Assembly (NCBI RefSeq): GCF_014901205.1
Contig: NZ_JACNMU010000002.1
Coordinates: forward strand, 124,001 to 188,000
DNA: 64,000 nucleotides
Direction: 5' to 3'
From: Meridianimarinicoccus sp. MJW13
GTDB lineage: Bacteria; Pseudomonadota; Alphaproteobacteria; Rhodobacterales; Rhodobacteraceae
This document shows positions 18,748-26,895 of the stretch, one piece after another. Position 1 is the stretch's first letter; each line of letters opens with the position of its first letter. The notes beneath the pieces are model-generated. The model worked only from the letters and a program-made list of their open reading frames with translations. It searched no databases and was not told where the DNA came from. The position numbers and the translations under genes were made by a program.

Positions 18748-20067
18748 TCAGGCGGACGACAGAATTTTCTCCAGGTCCCTGAAATCGTCAACGGTCGCCT
18801 GACCGCAACCGCGACCAACAAATTCGTCCAGGCTGGGCCACAAACGTATTGCCCGATCAATTTCCCGGTCATGGCCACTTTCGTAGAGACCGGAGCGGAT
18901 CATCAACTCGGAGTCGTTGTACTGGCTCAGGGCCTGTCGAGCTTCCGCCATGAGCGCGTTTTCCGCAATCGTTGCACACTCCGGCAAGGATCGGGACACG
19001 GATCGCAGCACATTGACCGCGGGGAAACGCCCGCGTTCGGCGATACCGCGATCCAGAACCACGTGACCATCCAGAACCCCGCGCAGGGTGTCTGCAATCA
19101 GCCCGTCCATGTTGGATCCGGCCACCAGGACGCTCATGATCGCGGTGATATCCCCGGCATCACCGGCCCCGGGCCCAGCCCGCTCGGCCAGTTGCGTAAT
19201 TTCCTGAACGACCGACGGCGGGAACCCGTCCAGACCGGGAGCTGCGCCTCGCGACAGGGCGATGTCACGATGCGCCTCGGCCAGACGCGTAACCGAGTCA
19301 ATCAACAACAGGACATGGCGGCCCTGATCCCGGAAAAACTCGGCCGTGGTCATGGCTGCATGCGCGCACCTCTGGCGCGCCGAAGCCGGTTGGTCCGCCG
19401 TCGCCGCAAAGACCACTGCCCGTTGTAACCCTTCGTCTCCCAGCGCGTGATCCACGAAGTGATTGACCTCGCGTCCCCGTTCCCCGATCAGCGCGACGAC
19501 GACGAGATCGGCCTCGACCCGTCGCGCCAGATCCGCAAGAAGCGTCGATTTCCCAACGCCGGACCCGGCAAACAAGCCGATACGCTGACCCCGCGCCAGC
19601 GGCAGGAACGTGTTGAACACCGCATGGCCGGTTTCCAGCCGCGGCCCGAATCCCCGGCGGCTGGTGGCGACTGGCGGCGCGGCGCGAATGGTGCGTTCCC
19701 GTGTGCCTTGCCGCACAGGTTTCTGGTCCAGGGCGTGACCGAAAGGGTCAAGAACCCGGCCGATCCAACTGTCGTCAGGCGCAAAGACGTCCCGACCCAG
19801 GTGCAGCACCCGATCACCCTCGGCAATCCCCTTGGTCAGACCTCGCGGCACCACATCCAGCAGCCCATCGGCCATCGCTTCGACATCGCCCAACAAACGC
19901 AGCCCGCCCCCGCCGGCAACCTCGACAACATCGCCTTGCGCCGCCACCCGCCGCAGCCCCGACACCCGCAGCCGCGCGGGCGAAACCTCGCACACGACGC
20001 CGACATCATGCGTGGTCATCAGCCGATCAATCGAGTCGTTCAGGGCATCCAACATGGTAACGGTCAT
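18748..20067 (-). CDS. fliI: flagellum-specific export ATPase FliI
   Basis: Hexameric F1-beta-like ATPase that feeds substrates into the flagellar export gate. I choose the ATG at 20067 (MTVTMLDALNDS), giving 439 residues; eight extra upstream codons are possible. Walker A is GLFAGSGVGKSTLLADL, Walker B LLLIDSVTRLAEAHRD, and the FliI/SctN signature region GFPPSVVQEITQLAERAG is present. It is divergent from flgB across an 83-bp promoter region with a CtrA-like site. Confidence 0.96.
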   Translation of the reverse strand: MTVTMLDALNDSIDRLMTTHDVGVVCEVSPARLRVSGLRRVAAQGDVVEVAGGGGLRLLGDVEAMADGLLDVVPRGLTKGIAEGDRVLHLGRDVFAPDDSWIGRVLDPFGHALDQKPVRQGTRERTIRAAPPVATSRRGFGPRLETGHAVFNTFLPLARGQRIGLFAGSGVGKSTLLADLARRVEADLVVVALIGERGREVNHFVDHALGDEGLQRAVVFAATADQPASARQRCAHAAMTTAEFFRDQGRHVLLLIDSVTRLAEAHRDIALSRGAAPGLDGFPPSVVQEITQLAERAGPGAGDAGDITAIMSVLVAGSNMDGLIADTLRGVLDGHVVLDRGIAERGRFPAVNVLRSVSRSLPECATIAENALMAEARQALSQYNDSELMIRSGLYESGHDREIDRAIRLWPSLDEFVGRGCGQATVDDFRDLEKILSSA

Positions 20068-20112
20068 TTTAGTTCTCTTTTTGTTCCACAACCCTTTCTA
20101 AACGAATCGCAG

Positions 20113-20127
20113 TTAATCCAAGGTTGA
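20113..20127. promoter_or_regulatory. CtrA-like site (TTAA-N7-TTGA) between fliI and flgB
   Basis: TTAA (20113-20116) and TTGA (20124-20127) with a 7-bp spacer match 7 of 8 positions of the CtrA consensus. It sits in the only divergent promoter gap of this part of the locus, 45 bp from the fliI ATG and 23 bp from the flgB ATG, so one site could control both operons. Confidence 0.45.
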
Positions 20128-20150
20128 AGCTGATCGAGGGAGAAGCCCCG

Positions 20151-20546
20151 ATGTTCAATGGTTTAGACATGTTTAACCTTGCGTCCAACAAGGCCTCGCA
20201 TGCGGGAATGCAGCAGGCCATGATTGCCCGGAACGTGGCGAATGCGGACACGCCCGGCTACAAGGCCGTGGCGCTGGAAGCCTTCTCGCTTGACGGCAAG
20301 CCTTCGCCTGCCCGGCTGGTCATGGCGCAAAGCCGCCCAGGGCATCAGGCCGCGCCGGCGGATTTCAATCGTACCGATTTCAGCACCGTTGCAAGGGATG
20401 GGGCCGCTGCACCCAATGGCAACACGGTTTCGCTGGAAACCGAGATGCTGGAAGCCGCGCGCGTGAAGCAGGATCACGATCTGGCGCTGGCGGCCTATCG
20501 CGGCGGGATGACGCTCTTGCGGTCTGTTCTCGGACGGGCGGGGTAG
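20151..20546 (+). CDS. flgB: flagellar proximal rod protein FlgB
   Basis: Proximal rod subunit exported by the type III system. I use the ATG at 20151, with GGGAGAAG upstream; a TTG 27 bp earlier would overlap the CtrA-like site. 131 residues. The rod-protein N-terminal motif MIARNVANADTPGYKAVALE and the C-terminal MTLLRSVLGR are visible. It is the first gene of flgB-flgC-fliE-fliQ-flgF-flgG-flgA-flgH-fliL. Confidence 0.93.
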   Translation: MFNGLDMFNLASNKASHAGMQQAMIARNVANADTPGYKAVALEAFSLDGKPSPARLVMAQSRPGHQAAPADFNRTDFSTVARDGAAAPNGNTVSLETEMLEAARVKQDHDLALAAYRGGMTLLRSVLGRAG

Positions 20547-20552
20547 GCGATC

Positions 20553-20939
20553 ATGGGAGATTTTCTGGACAGCTTCTCGATTGCGGCCAGTGGCATGCGG
20601 GCGCAAGCCAAGCGGTTGCGCCATGTGGCGGAAAACATCGCCAACGCGGATACGCCCGGCTATCGCCGCAAGTCCATCCCGTTTCACGCCGCCGTTCCCG
20701 GCACCCGCGGCGAAGTCGAAACCGGCCGGGTGCGTCTGGATCCAGCCGAGCTGTCCCTGATCCACGACCCGACCCACCCCATGGCCGATGCGACGGGCCA
20801 CTACCAGGGCTCCAACGTGAACTCGATCCTCGAAATTGCGGATTCGCGCGAAGCGCAGCGCAGCTACGAGGCCAACCTCAAGATGTTTGACCAGACGCGG
20901 AAAATGTCGGGCGCCTTGCTTGATCTTCTGCGCAGATAA
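20553..20939 (+). CDS. flgC: flagellar proximal rod protein FlgC
   Basis: 128-residue rod subunit. The N-terminal helix with SIAASGMRAQAKRLRHVAEN and then IANADTPGYRRKSIPF is the shared rod/hook signature; the C-terminus has SREAQRSYEANLKMFDQTRK, the FlgC ending. It begins 6 bp after flgB and ends 11 bp before fliE. Confidence 0.95.
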   Translation: MGDFLDSFSIAASGMRAQAKRLRHVAENIANADTPGYRRKSIPFHAAVPGTRGEVETGRVRLDPAELSLIHDPTHPMADATGHYQGSNVNSILEIADSREAQRSYEANLKMFDQTRKMSGALLDLLRR

Positions 20940-20950
20940 GGAGGACCAGA

Positions 20951-21241
20951 ATGGTTCCGATTTCAACATTCGCCACAGAGGGTTACGCCAAGGCGCGCCC
21001 GGCCACACAACCCGATGCGCTCCAGGGCTCGGGCGAGGCACTGGCCGCCCAGGCCATCGGGGATTTTGCCGATCAGATGGCCCAGGCCGAAACCGCCGCG
21101 CAGCAAACCCTGACCGGCAGTGCCGATGCGCAGACCCTTGTGGAAGCGCTCGCCCAAACCCAGCTTGCTGTCGAAACCGCTGTGGCGGTGCGCGACAAGG
21201 TGGTGGCGGCCTACCAGGAAATCCTGCGGATGCCGATCTGA
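20951..21241 (+). CDS. fliE: flagellar hook-basal body complex protein FliE
   Basis: 96-residue MS ring-rod junction protein, exported early. Typical helical stretch ADAQTLVEALAQTQLAVETA followed by RDKVVAAYQEILRMPI, which is the FliE C-terminal signature. Good Shine-Dalgarno GGAGGA just upstream. It lies between flgC and fliQ in the rod operon. Confidence 0.93.
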   Translation: MVPISTFATEGYAKARPATQPDALQGSGEALAAQAIGDFADQMAQAETAAQQTLTGSADAQTLVEALAQTQLAVETAVAVRDKVVAAYQEILRMPI

Positions 21242-21242
21242 C

Positions 21243-21509
21243 ATGACCGAGGGTCTTTTCTACGACACGCTGCGGCAGGGGCTGCTGGTGGCGGTGATCA
21301 TCTCGTTGCCCGTTCTCACGGTGGCGCTGCTGGCCGGGGTCGCGGTGGGGCTGTTCCAGGCCCTGACCTCGATCCAGGAAATGACCCTGACCTTCGTGCC
21401 CAAGCTTCTCGCCATCGTGCTCGTGTTCTGGGTGAGCATGAGTTTCATGACCGAGACGCTTCAGGACTTCTTTCGCACCACCCTGATCCCTCTCATTGCC
21501 GGAGCCTGA
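21243..21509 (+). CDS. fliQ: flagellar export gate protein FliQ
   Basis: 88-residue inner-membrane protein with two hydrophobic helices, part of the FliP-FliQ-FliR export gate. Family stretches are GLFQALTSIQEMTLTFVPKL and the first helix LLVAVIISLPVLTVALLAGV. The ATG follows the fliE stop by 1 bp, and flgF follows the stop by 1 bp. Its partners are encoded elsewhere in the window (fliR 26116-26895, fliP 54958-55698). Confidence 0.95.
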   Translation: MTEGLFYDTLRQGLLVAVIISLPVLTVALLAGVAVGLFQALTSIQEMTLTFVPKLLAIVLVFWVSMSFMTETLQDFFRTTLIPLIAGA

Positions 21510-21510
21510 C

Positions 21511-22227
21511 ATGGACCATGCAGCCTATGCCACACTGACCCGCCAGACCGGGTTGCGGAGCGAGTTGCACACGCTTGCCCACAATGTGGCCAATGTGTCG
21601 ACTGTGGGATTTCAGCGCGAGGCCCTGATCTTTTCGGAATACGTGGAACGGGTTGGGGAAGCCGGCGAGGGGCTGTCGATGGCCGCCGCACGTGCCCGGT
21701 TGACCGACCGCAGCCAGGGCCAGTTGGTCCAGACCGGTGGGCAATTCGACCTGGCGATCGAAGGCGAAGGCTATTTCCTTGTCGACACCCCCGATGGCCA
21801 ACAGCTGACCCGCAGTGGCAGCTTCGCGCCGAACGCTGATGGCGAGTTGGTGGCTCCGGACGGTGCGCGGCTTCTGGATTCCGGGCGCGCGGCAGTGTTC
21901 ATCCCGGATGGGGTGAATGGCGTGCATATCGCATCCGATGGCAGCCTCAGCGTCGACGGCACCCCGCTGGGCGAGATCGGGCTGTTCGTGCCGAATGATC
22001 CGGTGAAGATGAACCGCGCTGCCGGGTCCCGGTTCTCGGTCGATGGCGAGATCAACGAACTGCCCGAACCACGGATGGCGCAGGGTTTTCTGGAACAATC
22101 CAACGTCGATCCGGTGCTGGAAATCTCGCGTCTGATCGAGGTTCAGCGGGCCTATGAAACCGGCCGCAACTTTCTGAACGCCGAAGATGACCGCATCCGC
22201 AACGTCATCCGTACCTTGTCGAGTTAA
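21511..22227 (+). CDS. flgF: flagellar rod protein FlgF
   Basis: Rod protein of 238 residues. The N-terminal LHTLAHNVANVSTVGFQREA is the rod/hook motif; FDLAIEGEGYFLVDTPDG and the repeat SRLIEVQRAYETGRNFL at the C-terminus are those of FlgF/FlgG. The order before flgG supports FlgF. A start 15 bp upstream would overlap fliQ and is less likely. Confidence 0.93.
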   Translation: MDHAAYATLTRQTGLRSELHTLAHNVANVSTVGFQREALIFSEYVERVGEAGEGLSMAAARARLTDRSQGQLVQTGGQFDLAIEGEGYFLVDTPDGQQLTRSGSFAPNADGELVAPDGARLLDSGRAAVFIPDGVNGVHIASDGSLSVDGTPLGEIGLFVPNDPVKMNRAAGSRFSVDGEINELPEPRMAQGFLEQSNVDPVLEISRLIEVQRAYETGRNFLNAEDDRIRNVIRTLSS

Positions 22228-22239
22228 GGAGTCCCCCCA

Positions 22240-23025
22240 ATGCGCGCCCTGAAAATCGCCGCCACAGGCATGTCCGCCCAGCAGATGCGGGTCGAGGTGA
22301 TCTCGAACAACCTCGCGAACATGAGCACCACGGCCTACAACACGCGCCGGGCCGAGTTTTCGGATCTGCACTATCAACAGATGCAGCGTCCCGGGGCGAT
22401 CAGTGCCTCGGACGGCACGGTCCTGCCCACCGGGATCCAGCTTGGCCTTGGCGTGACCCCGACGGCGGTCTCGGTGCATCTGGAACAGGGGGCTCTGACG
22501 CAGACCAACGGTGACCTGGACATCGCCATCGAGGGCAGCGGGTATCTGGAAATCACCCTGCCGGATGGCGGCGCGGCCTACACGCGCGACGGCGGGTTGC
22601 GGCGTTCCGCCGAGGGGCAGATCGTGACGGCGGATGGTTATGCGGTGGTGCCCGACATCACGATCCCCGATGACGCCCGCTCGATCTCGATCAACGCGGA
22701 TGGCGAGGTCTACGCCTATTTCACCGATCAGGTGGATGCACAGCTTCTGGGGCAGTTCACGCTGGCGGGTTTCACCAATCCGCGCGGGTTGGAGGCTCTG
22801 GGCGGCAACCTGTTCCAGGAAACCGAGGCCTCCGGCCCCCCGACCGTGGGCGATCCCGGCACCGACGGGTTGGGCACCCTGCGTCAGGGCTATCTGGAGA
22901 ATTCCACGGTCGACGCCGTGCGCGAGGTCACCGAACTGATCGAGGCGCAGCGCGCTTACGAGCTTAACGCAAAGGTCATCACCGCGTCCGATCAGATGAT
23001 GTCCACAACCTCGCAGATCCGGTGA
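22240..23025 (+). CDS. flgG: flagellar distal rod protein FlgG
   Basis: 261-residue distal rod subunit; the length is diagnostic for FlgG. N-terminal motif MRALKIAATGMSAQQMRVEV with ISNNLANMSTTAYNTRRAEF, central DLDIAIEGSGYLEITLPDG, and C-terminal VTELIEAQRAYELNAKVI. SD-like AAGGAG upstream. It overlaps flgA by 4 bp. Confidence 0.96.
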   Translation: MRALKIAATGMSAQQMRVEVISNNLANMSTTAYNTRRAEFSDLHYQQMQRPGAISASDGTVLPTGIQLGLGVTPTAVSVHLEQGALTQTNGDLDIAIEGSGYLEITLPDGGAAYTRDGGLRRSAEGQIVTADGYAVVPDITIPDDARSISINADGEVYAYFTDQVDAQLLGQFTLAGFTNPRGLEALGGNLFQETEASGPPTVGDPGTDGLGTLRQGYLENSTVDAVREVTELIEAQRAYELNAKVITASDQMMSTTSQIR

Positions 23026-23456
23026 TCGGGGTGCGCGCGCTTTTGCCCTTTGTCTTGCTGATCATCGCCGGCCCTGCCGTCGCCGACACGCTGGTGGCGG
23101 CGCGCACCCTGCGCGGCCAGACCGTGATCGAAGAGATGGATCTGGCCTACGGACCGGACCAGCCCGGCGCCCTGCGCGATGCGTCTCAGGCGGTGGGGAT
23201 GGAGACGCGGGTCAACATCTACGAAGGGCGGCCGATCCGGGCGTCAGACCTGCAACCGGCGGCGGTGGTGGCGCGCAACCAGATCGTGCCCCTGAACTAC
23301 ATCTATTCCGGCATTGCCATCGCCACCGAGGCGCGCGCGCTGGAACGCGGCGGTGTCGGCGCCCGTATCCGCGTCATGAACCTTGAATCCCGCAACACCG
23401 TGACCGGAACTGTCATGCCTGATGGCAGCGTCACCGTGGCGCCCCGCGGCAACTAG
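23022..23456 (+). CDS. flgA: flagellar P-ring assembly chaperone FlgA
   Basis: Periplasmic chaperone for FlgI P-ring assembly. 144 residues from a GTG overlapping the flgG stop. A signal peptide (about residues 1-22, hydrophobic LLPFVLLIIAGPAVA then D) is followed by the SAF-type domain with GRPIRASDLQPAAVVARNQI and a C-terminal VMNLESRNTVTGTVMPDGSV. Shorter than many FlgA proteins but normal for alphaproteobacteria. Confidence 0.92.
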   Translation: MIGVRALLPFVLLIIAGPAVADTLVAARTLRGQTVIEEMDLAYGPDQPGALRDASQAVGMETRVNIYEGRPIRASDLQPAAVVARNQIVPLNYIYSGIAIATEARALERGGVGARIRVMNLESRNTVTGTVMPDGSVTVAPRGN

Positions 23457-23470
23457 GGAAGGAAATCCCC

Positions 23471-24196
23471 ATGCGCAGCATCGCACTCTTGATGATCCTC
23501 GGAAGCCTGGGCGCCTGCGCGCGTCTGGATCACGTCGGCAAACGCCCCGACTTCAGCCCCACCGACACCGGGCGCGAGCATCTGGCCATGTCGGTCCAGG
23601 GCCTGCCCCGCACCCTGGAAAAGCAGCGGGCCGTGGACCAGGCGTCGCTGTGGAGCGGGGCGCGCAATTCGCTTCTGGGCGATCTGCGCGCCAGCGAGCA
23701 GGGCGATATCCTGACCGTTGTGATCGAGTTCGACGAGAAGGCCGAGATTTCCAATTCGACCTCCCGGTCCCGATCGGCGGGCGAGTCCATGAAGGTGCCG
23801 CAGTTCCTGGGCCTGCCGCAACGGATCGACAAGAACCTGCCCGAAGGCGCCAGCATGGCCGATGCGGTGTCGGTGAAATCGGGCAGCGAATCGGACGGCG
23901 ACGGGTCGGTGCGCCGCAAGGAAAAGCTTGAGTTAAAGGTGGCCGCAACGATCACGGATGTCCTGCCCAACGGCGTGTTGCGCATCCAGGGCTCGCAGGA
24001 GGTTCGGGTGAACTATGAGCTGCGCGAGCTTCTGGTATCGGGCTATGTGCGGCCCGAGGATATTTCGCGCAACAACCAGATCACCTACGACAAGATCGCC
24101 TCGGCGCGAATCTCCTACGGCGGTCGCGGCCAGATCATGGATGTGCAGCAGCCACGCTATGGCCAGCAGATCGCCGACATCATCCTGCCGTTCTAG
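23471..24196 (+). CDS. flgH: flagellar L-ring lipoprotein FlgH
   Basis: Outer-membrane lipoprotein forming the L ring. 241 residues. A short signal peptide ends in the lipobox LGAC with lipidated Cys16. The conserved ARNSLLGDLRASEQGDILTV and the ending RGQIMDVQQPRYGQQIADII are typical of FlgH. It follows flgA by 14 bp. Confidence 0.95.
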   Translation: MRSIALLMILGSLGACARLDHVGKRPDFSPTDTGREHLAMSVQGLPRTLEKQRAVDQASLWSGARNSLLGDLRASEQGDILTVVIEFDEKAEISNSTSRSRSAGESMKVPQFLGLPQRIDKNLPEGASMADAVSVKSGSESDGDGSVRRKEKLELKVAATITDVLPNGVLRIQGSQEVRVNYELRELLVSGYVRPEDISRNNQITYDKIASARISYGGRGQIMDVQQPRYGQQIADIILPF

Positions 24197-24204
24197 GGGG
24201 CGTC

Positions 24205-24702
24205 ATGCGCAAACTCATCCCCGTGATCCTGGCCGTGGCCGCGCTCGGTGGCGGTCTGGCCACCGGCTATTTCGCCAGGGCCTACCTGTCACCCAGCGAA
24301 ACCGAGGCGGCGGAGGCCTGCCCTGAGGGGACAGCCGATTGCACGGACGCCGGGGCAAAGGATGAACCCGTCGCGCTGCCCACGGAATACGTGAAGTTCG
24401 CCAACCAGTTCATCGTCCCGCTCATCCAGAAGGACGGGATCTCGGCGATGGTTGTCCTGTCGCTGAGTGTCGAGGTCTCGGAGGGCTCCAAGGAGACCAT
24501 CTATAACCGGGAGCCGAAGCTGCGTGACGCCTTTCTGCGCGTGCTGTTCGATCATGCCAATGCCGGCGGGTTCGAAGGCAACTTCCTGAGCAGCGCAGGG
24601 CTGGACGGACTGCGCATGGCGCTGCGCGAGATCGGCCAGAAGACCGCCGGCCCCATCGTTCATGACGTTCTGATCATCGATCTGGTCAAGCAGAAGGTCT
24701 GA
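24205..24702 (+). CDS. fliL: FliL-family flagellar basal body protein
   Basis: 165-residue single-pass inner-membrane protein that associates with the motor. A membrane segment spans about residues 4-24, followed by an acidic, Cys-containing linker and the FliL periplasmic domain (REPKLRDAFLRVLFDHANAG, then GPIVHDVLIIDLVKQKV). It is the last gene of the flgB operon. A second FliL-like gene lies at 58344-58790. Confidence 0.85.
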   Translation: MRKLIPVILAVAALGGGLATGYFARAYLSPSETEAAEACPEGTADCTDAGAKDEPVALPTEYVKFANQFIVPLIQKDGISAMVVLSLSVEVSEGSKETIYNREPKLRDAFLRVLFDHANAGGFEGNFLSSAGLDGLRMALREIGQKTAGPIVHDVLIIDLVKQKV

Positions 24703-24704
24703 GG

Positions 24705-25037
24705 TCAGGTCTTTCGATCCTTCAGTTCCCGTGCAATCTCGAAGCGCGCGTTGGCGCGGTTGGACGCGGGCATCTGGTCCGAGATTTCGGCGCGCAGGTT
24801 GGCAAGTTCCGAATTCCGCGCCAGTATCTGGGCATCGCGCCACAGTCGAGCCCGCTCCCACCCCCCCGAGAACACAAATTCATCCAGTTTCAAGGGTTCG
24901 GGGCAGGATGTTCTCAGGGCTGCGATCTCGGCTTCCAACTGCCGGCGCCTGGCCGTCAACCGGGCCAGCTTGGTCTCTTCGTGCAATTTGCGCAGCCGCG
25001 CGAGTGTCACCAGTTGATCCATCTTGGGATCGGTCAT
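24705..25037 (-). CDS. small coiled-coil protein downstream of flhB
   Basis: 110-residue hydrophilic protein, not confidently recognised. It begins MTDPKMDQLVTLARLRKLHE and is nearly all helical and charged (heptad-like Leu/Ala and Arg/Glu spacing up to LTARRRQLEAEIAALR), with a second helix near the C-terminus. Its start overlaps the flhB stop by 4 bp, so it is made with FlhB, FliR and FlhA. Size, coiled coil and position suggest a FliJ-like export chaperone or stalk, and no other fliJ candidate was seen. That is inference from context. Confidence 0.6.
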   Translation of the reverse strand: MTDPKMDQLVTLARLRKLHEETKLARLTARRRQLEAEIAALRTSCPEPLKLDEFVFSGGWERARLWRDAQILARNSELANLRAEISDQMPASNRANARFEIARELKDRKT

Positions 25038-26119
25038 TTCGCCTTGCTCCGCAGTTTGCGCATCCGGTCGGCAAAGCGGATGGCCGCAGCCACGGCCTTG
25101 TAGTGATCCGGTGCGATTTCCTGCCCGATCTCGGTCGTGGCATGCAGCGCGCGCGCGGTCGGGGGATCGCGGTGCAGGGGCACGCTGGCGCCGCGGGCGG
25201 CTTCCCGGATCCGGGCGGCAACCTCGTCCACGCCCTTGGCCACACAGACCGGCGCACCGCGGTTTGATCGATCCCATTTCAGCGCCACGGCGAAATGCTG
25301 TGGATTGACGATCACAACATCGGCCTTGGGCACCTCGGCCATCATCCGGTTGGTGGCAATGTCATAGCCTTTCTGGCGCCGCTGCTGCTTCATCTGCGGG
25401 TCGCCTTCGGTCTGCTTGGCCTCGTCGGTCATTTCCTTGTGCGACATGCGATGCTTGCGCAGGTGTTCCGCCCGCTGCCACAGGTAGTCCACTCCCCCGA
25501 TGGCCACCGTCACCACCAGCACCACAGCCAGGAACTCCAGCGCCATTCGGGCCATTTCGACGGTGACGGCAGACGGGCCGAGGTAGAGCGTGGTGACCAT
25601 CGTCTCCAGTCGCGAGGACAGGTAGAGGCCCAGCAGGGCGGAGATCACCAGCAATTTCGTGAAGCTCTTGGCAAATTCGAACAGCCCGCTGCGGCCGAAC
25701 TTGTTCTTCATCGACGCCAGCGGCGAGATCCGGTTAAGCTTGGGGGCCAGTTTCGACGGCGTGACCAGGAAACTGCGCAGCGCAAAGGTGGTGGTCAAGA
25801 CCAGCGCGGCGGGCAGCAGGAACACCGGCGCCACGGCCAGCCCGAAGCGGGCCATCATGCCGCCCGCAAGGGACTGGCCGCCATCGGACAGCATCTGTTC
25901 CGACAGGCTGTCGGCGCGATCCAGCAGGACCATCAGCACGGTACCGCCTTGCGTCACCATCCATGGCCCAAGAAGGGTCAACGCCAGCAATGATCCCCCG
26001 TAAGACGCCGCGGTCAGCAGATCGGCGGAACGCGGGATCTCGCCCTTCTTGCGGGCATCTTCCAGCTTCTTCGGGGACGGGTCATAGGGTTTGTCGCCGG
26101 GGGACTCCTGATCGCTCAC
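25034..26119 (-). CDS. flhB: flagellar export protein FlhB
   Basis: Export-gate component that switches substrate specificity after self-cleavage. 361 residues, with an N-terminal SPKKLEDARKKGEIPRSADL, four membrane segments, then the cytosolic domain. The autocleavage site, normally Asn-Pro-Thr-His, reads N-P-Q-H at about residues 272-275 (context VIVNPQHFAVALKWD). The catalytic Asn-Pro pair is kept. It overlaps fliR by 4 bp upstream and the coiled-coil gene by 4 bp downstream. Confidence 0.94.
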   Translation of the reverse strand: MSDQESPGDKPYDPSPKKLEDARKKGEIPRSADLLTAASYGGSLLALTLLGPWMVTQGGTVLMVLLDRADSLSEQMLSDGGQSLAGGMMARFGLAVAPVFLLPAALVLTTTFALRSFLVTPSKLAPKLNRISPLASMKNKFGRSGLFEFAKSFTKLLVISALLGLYLSSRLETMVTTLYLGPSAVTVEMARMALEFLAVVLVVTVAIGGVDYLWQRAEHLRKHRMSHKEMTDEAKQTEGDPQMKQQRRQKGYDIATNRMMAEVPKADVVIVNPQHFAVALKWDRSNRGAPVCVAKGVDEVAARIREAARGASVPLHRDPPTARALHATTEIGQEIAPDHYKAVAAAIRFADRMRKLRSKAK

Positions 26120-26895
26120 GGCAGCACCTCGAAGGGGGCTGCGAGGCGCAAGTTGAGCAGGCGGAGCCAGACGTCCAGCATCCGGGGCGCCGTCAGCAGA
26201 AGCAGCCCCAGGCCACCGGCGGTGATGGCCGGCGCGCCGACAAAGGCAACCATCAGCTGCGGCATGGCACGGTTGATGACCCCCAGAGCGAGGTTGTAGA
26301 CCAGCGAGGCGATCAGGAAGGGCGCGGCAAAGGAAAATGCCGTGCCGAACAGATCCACCACCCGCGTCACCGCAAAGCGCGACAGGTCTGCGGCCAGGGG
26401 CAGCGTTCCGGCGGGCAGGGTGTCATAGGAGCGCACAAGCGCCTCGGTGATCCGCAGATGCAGGCCCGCCGTGGCGGCCAGCGCCAGGCCGCCAAGGGTC
26501 AGCAAGCGGGCGATGGCCGGTTGCGGGTCGATGGCTTCCCCGCCCAGAAGTTGCGACAGAGAGGTGGCCTGCGCAGCCATGGTTCCGGCCACGTGCAGCG
26601 CCCAGACCAGCGCCCGGATCGAGAACCCCAGCGTCAGTCCGGACAGGGTTTCGGTCAGCGTCAGATGTATCAGGCCCGGCAGGCCGACGGCGGGCAGGGA
26701 CAGGTCGGGGCTGACGATCGGAACGACAATGACCGTGAAAGCGCCCGCCGTGGCCAGCCGCAGGCGCATCGGAACCGTCTGCTCTCCGAAGGCCGGAAGG
26801 AACATCATCGCGGCCCCGACTCGCAGGAACACCGCCCAGCCGCTCCACAGCCAGGGGCCGCCGAGGCCGGCCATGGCCTGCAGGATGTCGTTCAT
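26116..26895 (-). CDS. fliR: flagellar export gate protein FliR
   Basis: 259-residue polytopic inner-membrane protein of the export gate. It has multiple hydrophobic helices, with RVGAAMMFLPAFGEQTVPMR near the N-terminus and the typical GAPAITAGGLGLLLLTAPRM toward the C-terminus. The usual length is 250-265. It overlaps flhA and flhB by 4 bp each, so flhA-fliR-flhB-coiled-coil gene form one tightly coupled operon. Confidence 0.94.
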   Translation of the reverse strand: MNDILQAMAGLGGPWLWSGWAVFLRVGAAMMFLPAFGEQTVPMRLRLATAGAFTVIVVPIVSPDLSLPAVGLPGLIHLTLTETLSGLTLGFSIRALVWALHVAGTMAAQATSLSQLLGGEAIDPQPAIARLLTLGGLALAATAGLHLRITEALVRSYDTLPAGTLPLAADLSRFAVTRVVDLFGTAFSFAAPFLIASLVYNLALGVINRAMPQLMVAFVGAPAITAGGLGLLLLTAPRMLDVWLRLLNLRLAAPFEVLP

